From Helopsaltes ochotensis (Eukaryota; Chordata; Aves; Passeriformes; Locustellidae), in the NCBI GenBank assembly GCA_013400155.1, contig VXBM01000198.1, positions 454,577 through 518,576 on the forward strand: a stretch of DNA of 64,000 nt, written 5' to 3'. Positions 1-13,134 of this stretch are shown piece by piece. How positions within the stretch are numbered: the stretch's first letter is position 1; each line of letters begins with the position of its first letter. A program made the position numbers and the translations under genes. The notes under the pieces were generated by a model, which was given only the letters and a program-made list of their open reading frames with translations, made no database searches and was not told where the DNA came from.

Positions 1-290
1 CAGCCCGGAGGACATTTTCCCCGGAAAGAGGGTTTTCGTTTACAAAAGCCTTGCTCGGACAGGACAAAAAGATTTCTGTGTTTCTTTAGCGGAGTGTGGA
101 CTTGCTTTCGCACTTGCTTTCGAGTGGCGAGCTTTGGGATGAGCAACACAGCTGTTACCGGGGCATGTATGTGTCTGAATGTTTGTGCATGTGAACTTTA
201 TTACTGCTTTAATTTTGGTGATGTTAGTCTTGGGGAGCGGAGAGGAACCTACTTTTCCCCATCGTTCAATTCTGTGTCTCTCCGAGGATG
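1..290. promoter_or_regulatory. CpG-rich edge, possible neighbouring promoter flank
   Basis: The first ~290 bases contain many CpG dinucleotides (CCGG, TCG, GCG and similar), whereas the next 20 kb is AT-rich and nearly CpG-free. This looks like the tail of a CpG island centred left of the window. In vertebrates GLDC lies upstream of KDM4C in head-to-head orientation, so by synteny this could be the edge of its promoter. No GLDC exon or clear splice site is visible, so the gene assignment is inference only. Confidence 0.3.
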
Positions 291-2980
291 ATACCAGCAT
301 AGTTACAAACTTGTATTTTTATTTATAAACAGATGCCCACATTTCTTCCTCTTCCAGAGCTAACCCCAGACTTGCCACATTGTATGTATGTACTTGAGCC
401 AACATTTATATAAAATAACAATGAAAGAAAAAAAAATATTTCCAAGGTGTTTATTAATTTCATCCTAATTGTATCACAGATCTACTGCCTTCTGAATTTA
501 GTAAGATAACTGATCACTACTTCGGAACCTAAAAGTAAATTTATTTTGCACCAAAGATCACTGATTGACACAAACTCTCCATTCCTGTAGTAAACATGAA
601 ATTACTTCTCTGATATAGTCTGAGTTATCATAAATACTCTATTATAAAGGAAAAGGCCCTCACAAATTTATGCCAGTATGTATTTGGAGTAATGATTTGA
701 GTCCCTGGTTTCAGAATCAGAGATTCCCAAATTAGGTGAGATGAAGCTTGCTTCAAAATTCAAAGCAAACCTGTTTGCCACGAGGGTTTGTAATATAAAT
801 CCCAACCTGGCTTTAACTGATTGCTATTAAAATATAAATATATGTTGCTTTTCTCCTCTAGATGTCTATATTGCTTCTTTACAAATATGATAATAGCATG
901 AAGGAAATTAAAATTTTGCTAGGGGTTTTACCTTGAAATCACATGAGTGAAATAGAAATATTAGAAAAATACATTAAAACCATGATAGTAACAAATCCAT
1001 TCCTCTTATGAATTCATACTTACATGATCCCTTCTTAAAATGATTCTAAAGCTTTTTGAAAAAACAAATGCAGATTGTGTTGAAATATTCTTTCAGACCT
1101 TGTCCAAGTGATAACTGTTCTTAAAAATTTACCCCTTTTCTCTGGCAGGTAGCATTGGGATGATATTTCACACAAGCTATGAGAGTACAGTCAGCTCACT
1201 CAAAATAACAACTTTGACAGAATTCTTTCTTCAGTGTGAGATCAGAGTTTTATAGCTGTCTGTAGTGCTTTAGGAAGTGAAGTCTGAGGAAATAGAGAAG
1301 CATCCCAAATATCTCAAACAACATATTTTCTATTCGTATATCTTAATTTTCCACAACTAACCCCAGTTTCAGTTCAACTTGAAAACTATGCATTGGAGAG
1401 GAAGACTGGAGAGATCTGCCAGTGAACCACACAGTAATTTCAAGGCATGACCACTTCACCTTGGAAAGCATCACCTTTGAAGTTGTTTTTTGAGCCACTC
1501 TATGGATAGTGGTTTTTTATTCAGAACCTCATCACAGACTTCGGCTTAGCACGGGCTATGTGTAATGACTGTGGCAGAGATACAAGCATTGTTTATGTGC
1601 TTGATCAGCTAGACAGATCTTTAGCAGCCTCTTGATAACTATTATTTATTGCCTAACTAGCAAAATAGGAATCTTGAACAAGAGATGCAACACAAAGTGA
1701 AGACTGGATATTAAATGTGACTAGTGCTTTGATATCAAATCAAGAAAAGCTAGCTAGTCTTCTAGCTTTGAAGAAATGTTTCACTTCAAAATACATAGCC
1801 AACAAAGACAGTTGTTTTCTTCATATATATCAGCAGAAGGAAGGAGGTTTCTTGGAAGAGAGGAAAGGTTTGGGAAACTGCATCCTGCTATTATTACAGC
1901 TATTTGCACAAAGCTCAGAGGCAGATGTCTTTGCCTGATGAGCTGACATATGAATTGCTGTGTAGCTTTTTGGGACATCAGCTTTGCTAGATAAAGCACA
2001 AGACTTTAAAAGGAATGCCCTGTACCATATAAATTAAAGTGACATGTTATATGTACTCCTTTTAACACTAATATTTTTACACTATCTACAAATGTCTTGA
2101 CTCCAGTTGTGATTTAGCCAAAAGATCTATTGCAGGGTTCATGGGTAGTGGTGGAACCATCCTTCTGTGCACTTTTAAAACAATGAACTATCAAAATAAG
2201 AAAATTGTATTGTATTCTTTTAAGATTCACTTCAGTTCCCTCCTGTAACCCACAGGGGAATATCTATGCCAGCTGATGTGCCTCTACACCACTGTACCAT
2301 AGAACATAGAGACTGGGTCAGATTACAGTCTTATCTGTAGTAACAACCAATTTCTGATACTGGCCAGTGACAGTTACCTAAGGAGAAACACAAGACTGGA
2401 CAAAAAGATGTACTGATACCAATCTGCAAACTTCAGTTACCATCCTGGGATTTTTGCATTTAGTAGTGCTTAATGAAATTTTTTTCCCACATTTGTCCAG
2501 CTGATCAGTGAACCCATGTAAACCCTTAATGGAATAAATGTAACAGGTTACTCTTCCAAAGTAGTCATGTTATAATCCTTTCTTTCTTTATCTACAATTC
2601 TCTAAAGTAGTGAAAAGCACTCATAATGTTAAGAACATTTCAACAAGTAAAGCAAAAGAAAAAAAATTTGAGTATCAGCACAGACTTAGTCCAACATGTG
2701 CTGACTTTTGTCCTGATGCAAGATTTCTTCTGTAGAAGTTCCCTCTCAGAAAGAAAGTTTGTAGCAGTTTAAATTACCATCTCCATGGTTGTTCCTGCTA
2801 TGGGTTCATACTGTAAACTGTAAATGGGTTTGTATTGTATTGCTGCCTTTTAGTTTGAGACACCTTTAATACAGATTTTTTTTTCTTTTCTGAAAATATT
2901 TTATCTATAACATGATTATTTGTTTAAAAATAAGATTTGAAAAATACTATGGCTGTCATTACATAATGAACAATGCAGCT
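291..2980. other. Intergenic AT-rich DNA, nothing recognised
   Basis: The base composition is AT-rich and CpG-poor. Only short chance reading frames (about 75 residues or less) occur on either strand, without recognisable motifs. I see no repeat family, RNA gene or regulatory array here. Confidence 0.6.
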
Positions 2981-2984
2981 TCTT

Positions 2985-3690
2985 GCCCACCAACACCCTC
3001 AAATCATTCTCTTCAGGGCTGCTCTCAGTCTATCTCTGCCCAGGCAGTATTTGTGGTTGAGATTTCCCTGATCCAGGTGTAGGACCTCACACTTGGCCTT
3101 GTTGAACTTCCAGAGGTTTACACAGGCACACCTCTCAAGCCTGTCTGGGTTGCTGTGGATGGCATCCCTGCCCTCCAGTGTGTTGACTGAACCACACGGA
3201 TTGATGTTGTCATCACTCTCTACTTGGACATTGAACAATTGCCCACAACCCTTTGAATGCAACTACCCAGCCATTTCCTTATCTGCTGAGTGATTCATCC
3301 ACTAAATCCATGTGTCACCAGTTCAGAGACAAGGATTTCTTGTGGGACAGTATCAAATGCTTTGCACAAGTCCAGGTAAATGATGTTAGTTGTTCCTCCC
3401 TCATGCGCCAATGCTATAGCTCATAGAAGGCCTCCAAACTTTTCAGGAACCATTTGCCCTTAGTGAAGCCATGCTGGCTGTCACAAATCACCTCCCTGTC
3501 CTCCATGTGCCCTAGCATGGTTTCCATAAGGGTCTGCTCCATGATCTTGCTGGCTCTGAGATGCACTGACTGGCCTGTGGCTCCCTGGGTCTTCCTTATT
3601 TTCATTTTTTCCAAAATGGTTATCTGTCCTCTTTTCCAATCAGCAGGAACTCCACCAGACTGGAGATATTCACTGAATATGCATGTAAGT
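2985..3690 (-). mobile_element. CR1 LINE fragment (internal ORF2 region)
   Basis: Read on the minus strand, this matches the reverse-transcriptase part of the avian CR1 second reading frame. The plus strand carries the familiar antisense CR1 text, with phrases such as 'cacttggccttgttgaactt' (near 3091-3110), 'caaatgctttgcacaagtcc' (near 3353-3372) and 'agtgaagccatg' (near 3462). Frame breaks show it is dead. Both the 5' end and the 3' tail are missing. The short reading frames at 2999-3262 and 3414-3614 on the minus strand are relics of this element. The family is recognised from memory of the consensus; the ends are approximate. Confidence 0.85.
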
Positions 3691-4280
3691 ATCCATGAAT
3701 ATTAAACTTCATGTAATGTGTGGACAAATGCTGAAGAAAGCAAGTGTCAGAAGGTCTTTAAGGTGCTAGGTATTAGTTTGTTTTCTGCATTTCCTCTGTG
3801 AGAGAGCACCACAGTCCTGTTTTTTCCCTCCAACTAGGCATCCAGGAGTAAAGAGCGACTCCAGGGCATGGTGCCACAGGAAAAGTCATAGTAGGGTGAG
3901 CCAGTGTTGGTGGTGGGATTCATTCCCAGACAAGAGATGAACTAGGTCCAGGCAAGAGCAAAAGGAGATGAGACTACAGGTAGGACTATAGACCAAGTTT
4001 CTTCTTGAATCTGAAGTCCATGCAGCAGAGAGGACTAAAGACAGTGAGCAATGGACATATGATGGCTACATTCAGGAGAAAAACTAGCTACCATGTAGGT
4101 TTGAGGTCTGCCCAGATAGCAGGGCCAGACTAGGCTGGACACCAGTATATGGCAAGATAGCTGAGGGTCTAGGGCTGTGGTGAAATAGAGGCCTTGGGCT
4201 CACGAGCAGTGTGTGCATGCCCTGGGTGAGCCTGGTCAGGGTCAGTAGATTCTAGAGATGCCCTTGGTGTCTGGACTTTC

Positions 4281-4332
4281 TCCTGTAACAATCCTGTAAC
4301 TTTCCTGTAACTCCTGTAACTTTCTCCTGTAG
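4281..4332. repeat. TCCTGTAAC short tandem array
   Basis: Five copies of TCCTGTAAC or a near variant lie at 4281-4289, 4292-4300, 4303-4311, 4312-4320 and 4325-4332 (the last reads TCCTGTAG). Spacing varies by 0-4 bases, so this is an imperfect minisatellite. No function is apparent. Confidence 0.85.
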
Positions 4333-4424
4333 CACATGGTTAAGTAGGGAATCTCTGTAGGGTAGTTTTGCCCACAGGCTTTTAAATTATTTTAAATGCC
4401 CCTTAATAATCTAGTTCCTCTGGC

Positions 4425-4447
4425 AAAAAAAAAAAAAAAAAAAAAAA
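4425..4447. repeat. A23 homopolymer
   Basis: An uninterrupted run of 23 A residues follows a GC-richer segment. It may be the remains of a retroposon tail or a simple slippage tract. Confidence 0.9.
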
Positions 4448-4520
4448 TCTCTTAATCCTTCAAGCTTTTAAACCTCTTTCAAACCTTTTTAGTGCTTCAC
4501 CTTTTTTTTTTTATATTTGG

Positions 4521-4600
4521 AGATGGAAATATCCACAGAAGAGATAAAGACCATTAAGTCCAACCATCACTGTTTTGATCTCCATCTGCCACCTTGGTCT
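4521..4600 (-). mobile_element. Possible degraded CR1 3' end
   Basis: The phrase 'gaccattaagtccaaccat' at about 4549-4567 resembles the antisense 3' end of CR1 elements, which usually read 'atcatcgagtccaacc'. The rest is too diverged to align by eye. This is a weak call. Confidence 0.3.
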
Positions 4601-7600
4601 CTCATGCTGTGACTAATGGAATTGCCAGACACCTCCATGACACATAGCCAAGCAGGGCAGCTGCTGCTCAGTCTATGGCAAACATGTCTCCTTTCTAAAA
4701 ACTCAGATTACAATCAAATATGTGTGTTTTTTTTCCTTTTTATCTGTCAATCCTTACAAATGCCCTCTAATGCCATCTGTAAACCTTCCAAAGAAGGTCA
4801 GGAGGACCTCCACTGGATTTCTTACAAAGGCAGAATTATTTGCTGCTGTGTAGGTGGTTTTCTAGTCTTTCTTTTTGTCATTTGCTCTTTTTTAAGTTGG
4901 TTCAAAGGTAAGCTTGATAGACCTTGAATGCAAATTCAGTTACTTAATACTGGATATGTTAACCCTTTTTATCATGTTATTTGTGTCCATTGGCTTTTAA
5001 ATAATGAACATGGCTATATAAGAGCAATGCCTATGTAAATATATCAGGAGGTGTTATCTATCATGAATACCTATGTAATAGAAATTGCATTACAAGGATT
5101 TCTCTTGCCTAATCTAGTTTTATTAGGCAATAAAAAAGTTCTCCCTGGCACAGAGAGACCTGTGTACTGCTGACTGTAGTAGGTGTATCATGATGACAAG
5201 GTACTGAGATATTCTCTGGGAAATAAACATCTGACCTCTCTTATTCTTATCTAGAAGTTAAAGGTATTATGCAACAAAATATGCAGATTTTGCAAATCCA
5301 GGGAGTATAAAAGTTGAGACGTTGTCTCAGAAGACTAGATTTTGTATATACATAGTTTAATTTTGTAATTGTTAGAGTAGAAATTGAATTGTTATTACCT
5401 TTGTTTTTTCTTCAGCTGGCACACCTATATAAACTGCTGAGATGAGAGCTTCAACAAAAACTTTTCTTTCAAAAAAAGTCTCAAATCCTAGATGTCTATC
5501 TAGATTATCTAACCATCACTCATCTTGAAAAACACTGATTATAAATCCTCATCCTGTTGCAAGACTGGGTCACAGCTGCTCATCTTTCAGGGTTTGGACC
5601 TTAGTAATAGGAAATCAATTACAAAGTCACTTCCCTTGTCTCTGTTTGAGGTAAAAGTTTATGAATTCCTCTCTATAAATCACAGATGCTCCAACAGGGC
5701 AAATCTCTTTCATCTTCATATCTCAAAGCAAAAGATTCAGGAAGAAATCTTGCAGTTCCTTAGGGGAACTTCCCTTTTTGGGGATTTTCTGCATCCTCAT
5801 CTTAAAGAAAGCTGTTGTTTTCAGAACTGTAATAGTTTATCATTTTAAGGGATAATTTAAACCAGTTCTGCAAATGTAGCAAGTGATTCCATCAAATCAT
5901 ACTTTCTATCAGGCTCTAGGTGGCCTAACCCTAGGTTATGGCATTGTGTTTCATCATAGTCTGACTATGCCTACATGTACATAGATTTGTACATGCATAA
6001 ATGCAGATGAATCAACATAAGATATCATTCTATTGTGTCCATCCTAAAAAGAGGGGTGATTTTCTTGTATGTGTAAGTTTTGCTGGCCCACCAAAGGATC
6101 ACAGGAGATGAATATCACAGACAGTACAAGGTAGGAAGTGGCACTGCATGGTGAGGATAGGGGAGTGAAAGAAATGGGACTGGTTCTTCTGACAACAAAC
6201 TAAAAGCTGCAAAGATTGGTTCAGCTCTCTTCTTGACCATTTGCAGTTGGATAGAGTGTCTGATACTTTTCAAACTACTAATGAACATATCTACATGAAC
6301 TCTTAAATGTAGATCAAGACAGAACCAGCACTGAAGAATGTGTCTCTGGAATCAAAACTGAATAAATACTTTAATGTTACATAATATCTTAGTTAACATA
6401 TAACCTAGAAGAAGAGTAAGATGTTGCAATGTCCTGGTTGTGCTATTAGATATCTTTTTGCTGTTTCTCTTAAAAAAAAAAAAAAGAAAATAAAAATTAT
6501 CAAACATAGCAACAATATAAGCGCTTTAAAATGACTGGCTCACACACACTTACTAAGGATTTTTTAGGATACAGCCGATTTCCTGTAAACATCCCAAGTA
6601 CAGTAAGCATGCTTTACCTGACCATGACTTGCCATTCACCTTATGGTCTCCCAGGGATTGCACATGATTTGTACAACCATGATTCTGCAGCTCTGGCCAC
6701 AGAGCAGGCATTAATGTTGATTCAGTGCAGTGCTGCATTAACATACTTCGGCTCTCTATAGGATTTAAACATGATAATGTGCTTCAACTAATCCAGAATT
6801 TTGGTTTTTAGTGCAGTATTGTGCAGAAATACCATGACTCAGGTGGAGAATGAAAAATGCTCAGACTTTGAGGAGCAATTGGGAAGGCAGACTGCAACAA
6901 TAAAATGAAAAATGCAGCTTGGGATATATACTTGATAGGTTGATAGGAAATGCTGTTCATTGTCAGTATGGTTTATGTGGGAGAAGGGTGATAGAATAAG
7001 CAGCTGGTCAGAATAGAAACTGCAACAGGACTGACCAGTGGTGAAGAATAAGAGAAAAAACTGAGAGTGAGTTAGGAGTAACAGGAAGTGTAATGCTGAA
7101 AAAAACAGTCAAATATCTACCTATATAGTAAATAAGGTATGTGTCCTAGGGAGAAAACAGCAATCTTAAATATATGCATATATATTCTAATGTATATATA
7201 TTCTATAATTCTAATGCATATGCATATGTATTAGAATATATTTTTAATCTGCAGAGGAAATCCTAAATCTTAATTTCATTATTTTCAGTGTTTCAGTTGA
7301 TTTGGATATAAAGATAGTCGACAGGTCATTATTGGTAATTAAACTAGCATGGCTGTAAACAATGATGAGGGAAGCTGAGAAATCTCAGATGCTACTAACA
7401 ATTTGTTTGCTGTTTTTCAACATAATTATGTTAAAGAAAGAACACACTGTCTCATATAATTTTCTCATTACAGCCACTCTCCCAAAGGATGACATGGCAA
7501 AATATTAAGTAATAGATGAACAAAAGCAAGAGGAAGTTGGAATTTCCATAGCACTAGCTTCTGAAAATTAAATAGTTTCATATTACATCTGCTAAGTTGT

Positions 7601-10600
7601 ATATACCTATTATACATGGATTCATCTCTCTATCTTCATTTTCCTATGCACACCAAAGTAATTAAGGATAGCCTGTTAATTTACTACTATTGTTTGAGAA
7701 CATTAGAGATCACTATCTTCTAACAGTGCTAATATATTAGCCTGCCTAAGTGCAAATATTTAAAATGTATCTTCTCTGTGCTTACGTTTACCAATTACAA
7801 AATGGCATTATGCAACTCTGTCTTTGGTAATCTTTTAAAAAAGTCGAAATAAAAAATAGGATCAAATCACGTTTGTTTTTACATGATTAAGGTTTCCATG
7901 AACTAGAAATACAGCCTCTGAAAATTTTGCAGAAGGTAAGAGCACATTTACAGTTCCTTGTGTGAATGACAGCTCCTTTTTAAAACATAACCTCTGCTAC
8001 GTAATATTAGTGAGTTTTCAGAAACAAAACCACATGATGCTCCTTACTGTTTTAACAGAAGTTTTGTATTCTGTCTATCAACATCAACTCTAGAACAAAA
8101 TTAAAAGACAGAAATACATCTTTCCAAAGAGACAGTCTAAACTCAGTGGTAGGGTAAACACTGGGCAAGGAGTACTAGCTAATACAGTCTGTACCTCCAT
8201 CTCTAAGCAATTCTTAATCAAAGTAAGCAAAATGCACTCTTAAATGGGACTTAGTACTCAGAAACACCTAAAGTAGTAAAAAACATTAGTAGCATTGAAA
8301 TCAAAAAAATAGAAGCATTTTGTTCTCCTGGTCATATCTCATTAAGCCATTCAGTCATATATGAAATAAACAAGTAATTAAACTCAGGTCACCCATTATT
8401 CAGAAGTAGATAATAAAACCTGGAAATTTATTACTTTGCATTTTATATTTATGATCAGTACCAAGAAGTATGTGTCATGTTTCTCTAAAAACACTTATTT
8501 ATAAATTAGCCTGAACATTTCAGCCATTACTTCGCAGGAGATAACAGAAGAAATGGACAATGGACAAAGAAATGCAAAAATAACTGCATGGAGTAAGAGA
8601 ATGTAAAAAAGTATAAAGCTCTGCAATTTTAATGCATATGAAAATGTATATGAATAGTAGTATTTGTGAACAAAACAATTAAATGGTTAATGAAATAGTT
8701 TGTCAAAAAATCAGACCATTTCCAACAGCCTGTTTAATTTAAAAAATCTAAGAATCACAGCTTTAAGGGTTCTATTTCCTGGTAAAATAATTTTATTCAT
8801 CTGAAGTTTTAGTCTCGTTCATGCAAGACCATGCAGACAAAAAAGGTCCATAACTTTCCCTCTAGGTACCTTGAGTCATTTGCAAAATGGTTTTTGTTGG
8901 CTGCCCAATAAAATATGAAGTAAATTACTTGGTATCAAGTAATATAAAAAGGGCATTTTTTTCCCTGTTCTCATTAATAAGATTCTTCGTAATCCTTTTC
9001 TCAAGAGGACCCTATAGAGGCCAACATACTGCCACTCATACAATTGTACTTAACAGGGAATTTATCACAAACTCCTAGCAAGTAAAAAAGATAATGTAAA
9101 ATATAATCTCCTTTCTGTCTCCCCCATCGCTGTCCCCCAGTGTCTATGTCTGTTTCTACTCCCACTCCCATCCAGTCATATTTCACTACATGCTCTTCTG
9201 CCCTGCAGAACCTGGTGAACTTGTTCTGATCGAGGATTTAGAAGCAGGATGTGTTGGGTTGTGAACCACTTCCTGTATACTTGCTATGGGTTGAGTAAAT
9301 CCTCACTCTCTTCAAAATCCTTGCCTTCCAATAAATCACAGACTTTTGGATGCAGCAAGGGAGGCTTTAGGTGAGAGGGGATCTGTCAGCTTCCCTCCTA
9401 AGTAAATATTATCAATGTGTACTTGGGCTTGTGAAAGAAAGTACAGAATATTAAATCTGTCACTTTGCATTGACTCAGAAAAAAGTATAAATAATCCACA
9501 AAGCTGTAATGGGTAACATGTCAGTTTTAAAGATACCAATGAATAGTGCGACAAACATTTGTTTCATAGCTGTTCTTAGAAATAACAACAAGGAAAAGCA
9601 TTATTTTAATGCTGACCATCTTCTGAACTTGATCAATTCTGTTCTGAAATGTGGCCCATAATTTGTACTTTTGGATTATCCAGGCTTATCAAATGACTCA
9701 CATTTTTAGTTAAATAAATACAGAAGAGGTATTTGGTAGAGAGTACCAATATTTCTATTTATTAGAGAAGTGCCTTTATTTTATCTCTGCTTCACAAAAA
9801 TTTCTGAAACTGAAATCATTGTCCTCTTTTCTTCCATAGTTCAGATGCTTTTCCTGTAATTCATATTCTAATAGTCATTTCACTTCCATCTTAACTAGAG
9901 TTTGCACTGGGGCTGCTTTTTATTTTATATGGAATATAATATTTTTCTCTTTATAGATAGCTACCACCATTTTTTTCCATAGATAAAAAAATAAGAAGTT
10001 GAGTCTCTCCCTTCCCATGATGGTCTAATGTGCCAAGTGCGACTTGTTTCTAATGTTTTTCTATCTTTATATTCTTTTGTGATGGTCATGGTTATATTGT
10101 CCTACAAGTCCCTTTGGCTTGAAAAATCAGTTAAGAAGTCCAAGGGTTAGTGCTAGAGTGCAATTAACGAAAAAAAAAAATTGCTTCCAGTTTCTCACAG
10201 CTCAGGAGAGGTTGCTAAGAGGGTATACAGTTGAGTAACTACGCAAGTTCAAACCTTTATAATTTTTTACTAAGCGTGGATTTTTTTCTATCAGTGATCA
10301 TTCTTCTTGTTAAAACATGTATCAGATAAAAATGACTTTGACTATACTTTGTCAAGCTTCAGATGACGACAAAAAGAAAAAGGAAAAAAAAAAGGGCCAC
10401 ACAAAAATTAAATATTTCTATGAGTTACAAATAGAAGAGCTAAAAAATTAAACCAGGAAAGAATGGAATTTGTCTGTATATTTCTACTCAGGACAACAGG
10501 AAGAATACTGCAAAAAAATCTGAATGGGTCTTCCTTTTGGCATCTACTCTGCCAAAATGGAATAAAGCTACTTGCTGCAATGGCAACCTCTTCCTACAAT

Positions 10601-10856
10601 TTGGGTTTTTATGAAGGAATAGCAGATTGGTGTTCCATCTTCCAAACTCGATTCAGGCTTGCAATCAGCAGCTAGACTGTGTGTCAGAAGGCAGGACCCT
10701 AGAAATCCAAATCTTCCAAAAACTTGCCATACTTAATAAAACTTCCATATTTAATCTAGGAAAATTAATATATCAGTGAATTTCAGGGAGTCTCACTTTG
10801 ACCAATTATAGTTATCCTTATCTCAGTTATGTAATTTTTTGTCCTTATACACCTAT
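4601..10856. other. Intergenic AT-rich DNA with a palindromic AT block
   Basis: No gene was recognised. Frames of up to about 107 residues (for example 5525-5848 plus and 4616-4927 plus) have no domain-like pattern and look like chance. Apart from an AT-rich palindrome near 7.2 kb, I see no organised structure. A moderately less AT-rich patch at about 6530-6770 could be an old repeat or a conserved non-coding block; sequence comparison would decide. Confidence 0.55.
7168..7245. repeat. AT-rich imperfect palindrome
   Basis: Two perfect 12-base arms, ATATATTCTAAT at 7180-7191 and ATTAGAATATAT at 7230-7241, flank a TATA- and ATGCATATGCAT-rich centre. The arms are reverse complements, so the block could extrude as a cruciform or form a hairpin. 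This is typical of expanded AT microsatellite DNA; no gene is implied. Confidence 0.8.
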
Positions 10857-10930
10857 TCTTTTCCTGCTTTTTGTTGTTGTTGTTGTTTTGTTCTGCTCTG
10901 CTGTTCCTGCTTTTTTGTTTGTTTGTTTCC
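10857..10930. repeat. T/G-rich simple repeats
   Basis: A (TTG)n run starts at about 10871 and a (GTTT)n run at about 10915, separated by a CT-rich stretch. This is low-complexity DNA next to an LTR remnant. Confidence 0.85.
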
Positions 10931-11049
10931 TTCAATGTCTTTTTTTCAGAATAGTGTCTTTGTTTAGGAGTGGTATTCTCCAATTCAGTTCTACTACTGA
11001 GATACAAAAGGTTGAGATAAGAATAATTTACTGGAAGCAGCAATGAGAT

Positions 11050-11305
11050 AGGAAAAGGAACACTAACAGCGACAGCACTAATGACAGAGGGTACAAGAAA
11101 AGAGGTGACAATTCCCACCGAAACAGCTCCGCCACACTTACATGACGCAGAAAGAGCTCCTTGTCCTCAAAGAGACTCCCTTTCCCCCACCCCAGCAATG
11201 GCGTGAGGTGGTATAGAATCAGCACCTGGTCCTAGCCATGCCCCCATGCCCAGTCCTGGCTGCTGTAGAAATTAACCCCATCCTGGCTGGAATCAGGACA
11301 AACAG
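11050..11305 (+). mobile_element. Endogenous retrovirus LTR remnant
   Basis: The segment has the composition and several phrases of an avian ERVL-like LTR: 'gtgaggtggtatagaatc' near 11203-11220, 'agccatgcccccatgccc' near 11234-11251, and a terminal 'aatcaggaca' ending at about 11301. It is clearly more GC- and CpG-rich than its flanks. The left boundary is uncertain. No coding part of a provirus is attached, so it is a solo or partial LTR. Family assignment rests on remembered resemblance. Confidence 0.55.
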
Positions 11306-12243
11306 CCTTCCCCTTGCTCTGTTATTTCCTATGCTTAATAACTTTTATCTATTTTCTTCCCTCTCAAAGGTAGAAACACCAGTCTGAGACCTCACTAAGC
11401 ACAACCATGCACTCTTAATTTACATTTCATCTTCTTTTCTTCAAAGTCGTAGGCATGAATTTTAATGCACATGGGTCTCTGTAGAAATAACTATAATGTT
11501 TGCTTTTAAAAAATGTCCCTCATTTAATAAAGAATACCCAAGAAGAGCAGTTATGGTTACTATTTTCCTCTTCTGCTGTTCATATTATTAGATTTCACTA
11601 ATACTCTATTGTTCTGGAAAACTAGCTTTTTTTTTTTTTTACTGTATGATAATATTAAATTGATACATTTTTTACCATTATAATTTTTTAAAATTTAACT
11701 GTAATTTGTTGATAGGACATGAATAGTCTTATCTCTAGCCCTGTAGTATTTCACTCACTTGTGAAGAAATAAGAAATTTTACCTTTCCTGCTTTTTTTTC
11801 CTTTCTCATCTTCTGTTCCCATTCTTGAGTATCCTCTGCACTTCTTGGATGATATAACATTCCATCTTGCTAGTCATGCAGGAAACCATTTTTCTTTTCC
11901 TGGATTAGATTTGTACTTAGTTAATGAGTTAAATAAGCTAACAAAAAATGTAGTATGTGGTTGGAGTGTTCTCAAAGTGAGAGAAAGAGAGAAGCAGTAC
12001 CAACAAGCTGTTAAAACCCTACATAATGTTTACTGAAATTGCAGTCTCATTGTTTGGATTTCAATTTCCTGAAAAGCTAACAAAAAGTAGTAACCTGAAC
12101 TGTCTGAAGTGTCTTTTAGTAGTTTTGGCTGGAGTGGGAATATGAACTTAATCATATGGGAGGTTTTTTTTTGCCAGATCCTCGGGACCTCAATCACTTG
12201 GATATCATTTCTTGTAAAGCCATCTGTAAATTAACCTGGAAAT

Positions 12244-12265
12244 TTTTCATACAAGTGTATGAAAA
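12244..12265. repeat. Perfect 10-bp inverted repeat, 2-nt loop
   Basis: TTTTCATACA at 12244-12253 and TGTATGAAAA at 12256-12265 are exact reverse complements separated by AG. This is a small perfect palindrome in AT-rich DNA with no known role. Confidence 0.9.
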
Positions 12266-12395
12266 TAAGTAGGGGTAATTCAAAGAAAAAAATTTTGAAT
12301 CATTCCTCCTACCAAAAAAGTAAGAGAAATATATCAGGTAGGTTCATGCCAACACACTGAAGCAGACTCTTTCACAAGTTCATAAACTGTAAATG

Positions 12396-12430
12396 ACACA
12401 TCTCTCCATGTACATTACACATCTCTCCAT
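12396..12430. repeat. 14-bp direct repeat
   Basis: ACACATCTCTCCAT occurs at 12396-12409 and again at 12417-12430, giving a 21-base period. It looks like a local tandem duplication that has since diverged. Confidence 0.9.
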
Positions 12431-13104
12431 TTGCTCTTCCACTGCCAATTACTGTAGTGTGACCACTACTGTAAATCCGATGAGGGTCCAGTAGTGACAT
12501 TCATGAAAGCTGGTTGTCACAGCTATCAGACCTAACCTGTATTTCATTTCACCTTGGAGTAGGGGAAACACTAGAGCAAGTTCCTGGTACCATTTATTTA
12601 ATCTTACCAAGTCTTACACAGTATACCAAATATTATTTGTGCCTTGTCAGAATGCTGTCTGTTTGCCTTCCTTTTTTTCCTTTGTCTTTTTCCCTCTGGC
12701 TTATTAAGGTCTTTGCATGGATGTCACCACTACGTAGGAGTGTTTACAGCAATTGGATAGGGAGACTAAAAATTCTGTGGTTGTAGGATGTCAGGGAAGA
12801 TGGAAACTCACAGCAGCTCATCTAATTTCTGTATAAATTCAAAGCATATTACTGTCATGTATCTCTCACAAAGAACACACACACAAAAAAAGAGAAAACC
12901 CATTTCCATCTACAGCTGGATACTGTTACCAGTACTCCTTCCAAAGAATGTGGGAATTCCCAGAATGCCTTTTAAACTGGAAAGCAAAGAGGCACAGCCT
13001 GCTTACCTTCCTTTTACCCAGCTGTGGTTGTAGGGTATGAGACACTTAACTATATTTCTTAACAGTATCTCCCATGTTGCCCAGGCAGTTTAACTCCTCT
13101 AGAA

Positions 13105-13134
13105 GAAATAGAAATTATTGAAATAGAAATTATT
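13105..13134. repeat. 15-bp perfect tandem duplication
   Basis: GAAATAGAAATTATT is present twice, head to tail, at 13105-13119 and 13120-13134. Confidence 0.9.

Larger units (their letters stand above)
3691..4520. other. Intergenic DNA, locally GC-richer, unidentified
   Basis: From about 3780 to 4380 the sequence is noticeably richer in G and C than its surroundings and is followed by a 23-base A-run at 4425-4447. This could be an old retroposed segment with a degraded tail, but I do not recognise a family. No reading frame of note is present. Confidence 0.4.

Noticed and set aside
3414..3614. Short minus-strand frame resembling reverse transcriptase
   Set aside because: It is a relic inside the dead CR1 fragment, not a gene of its own.
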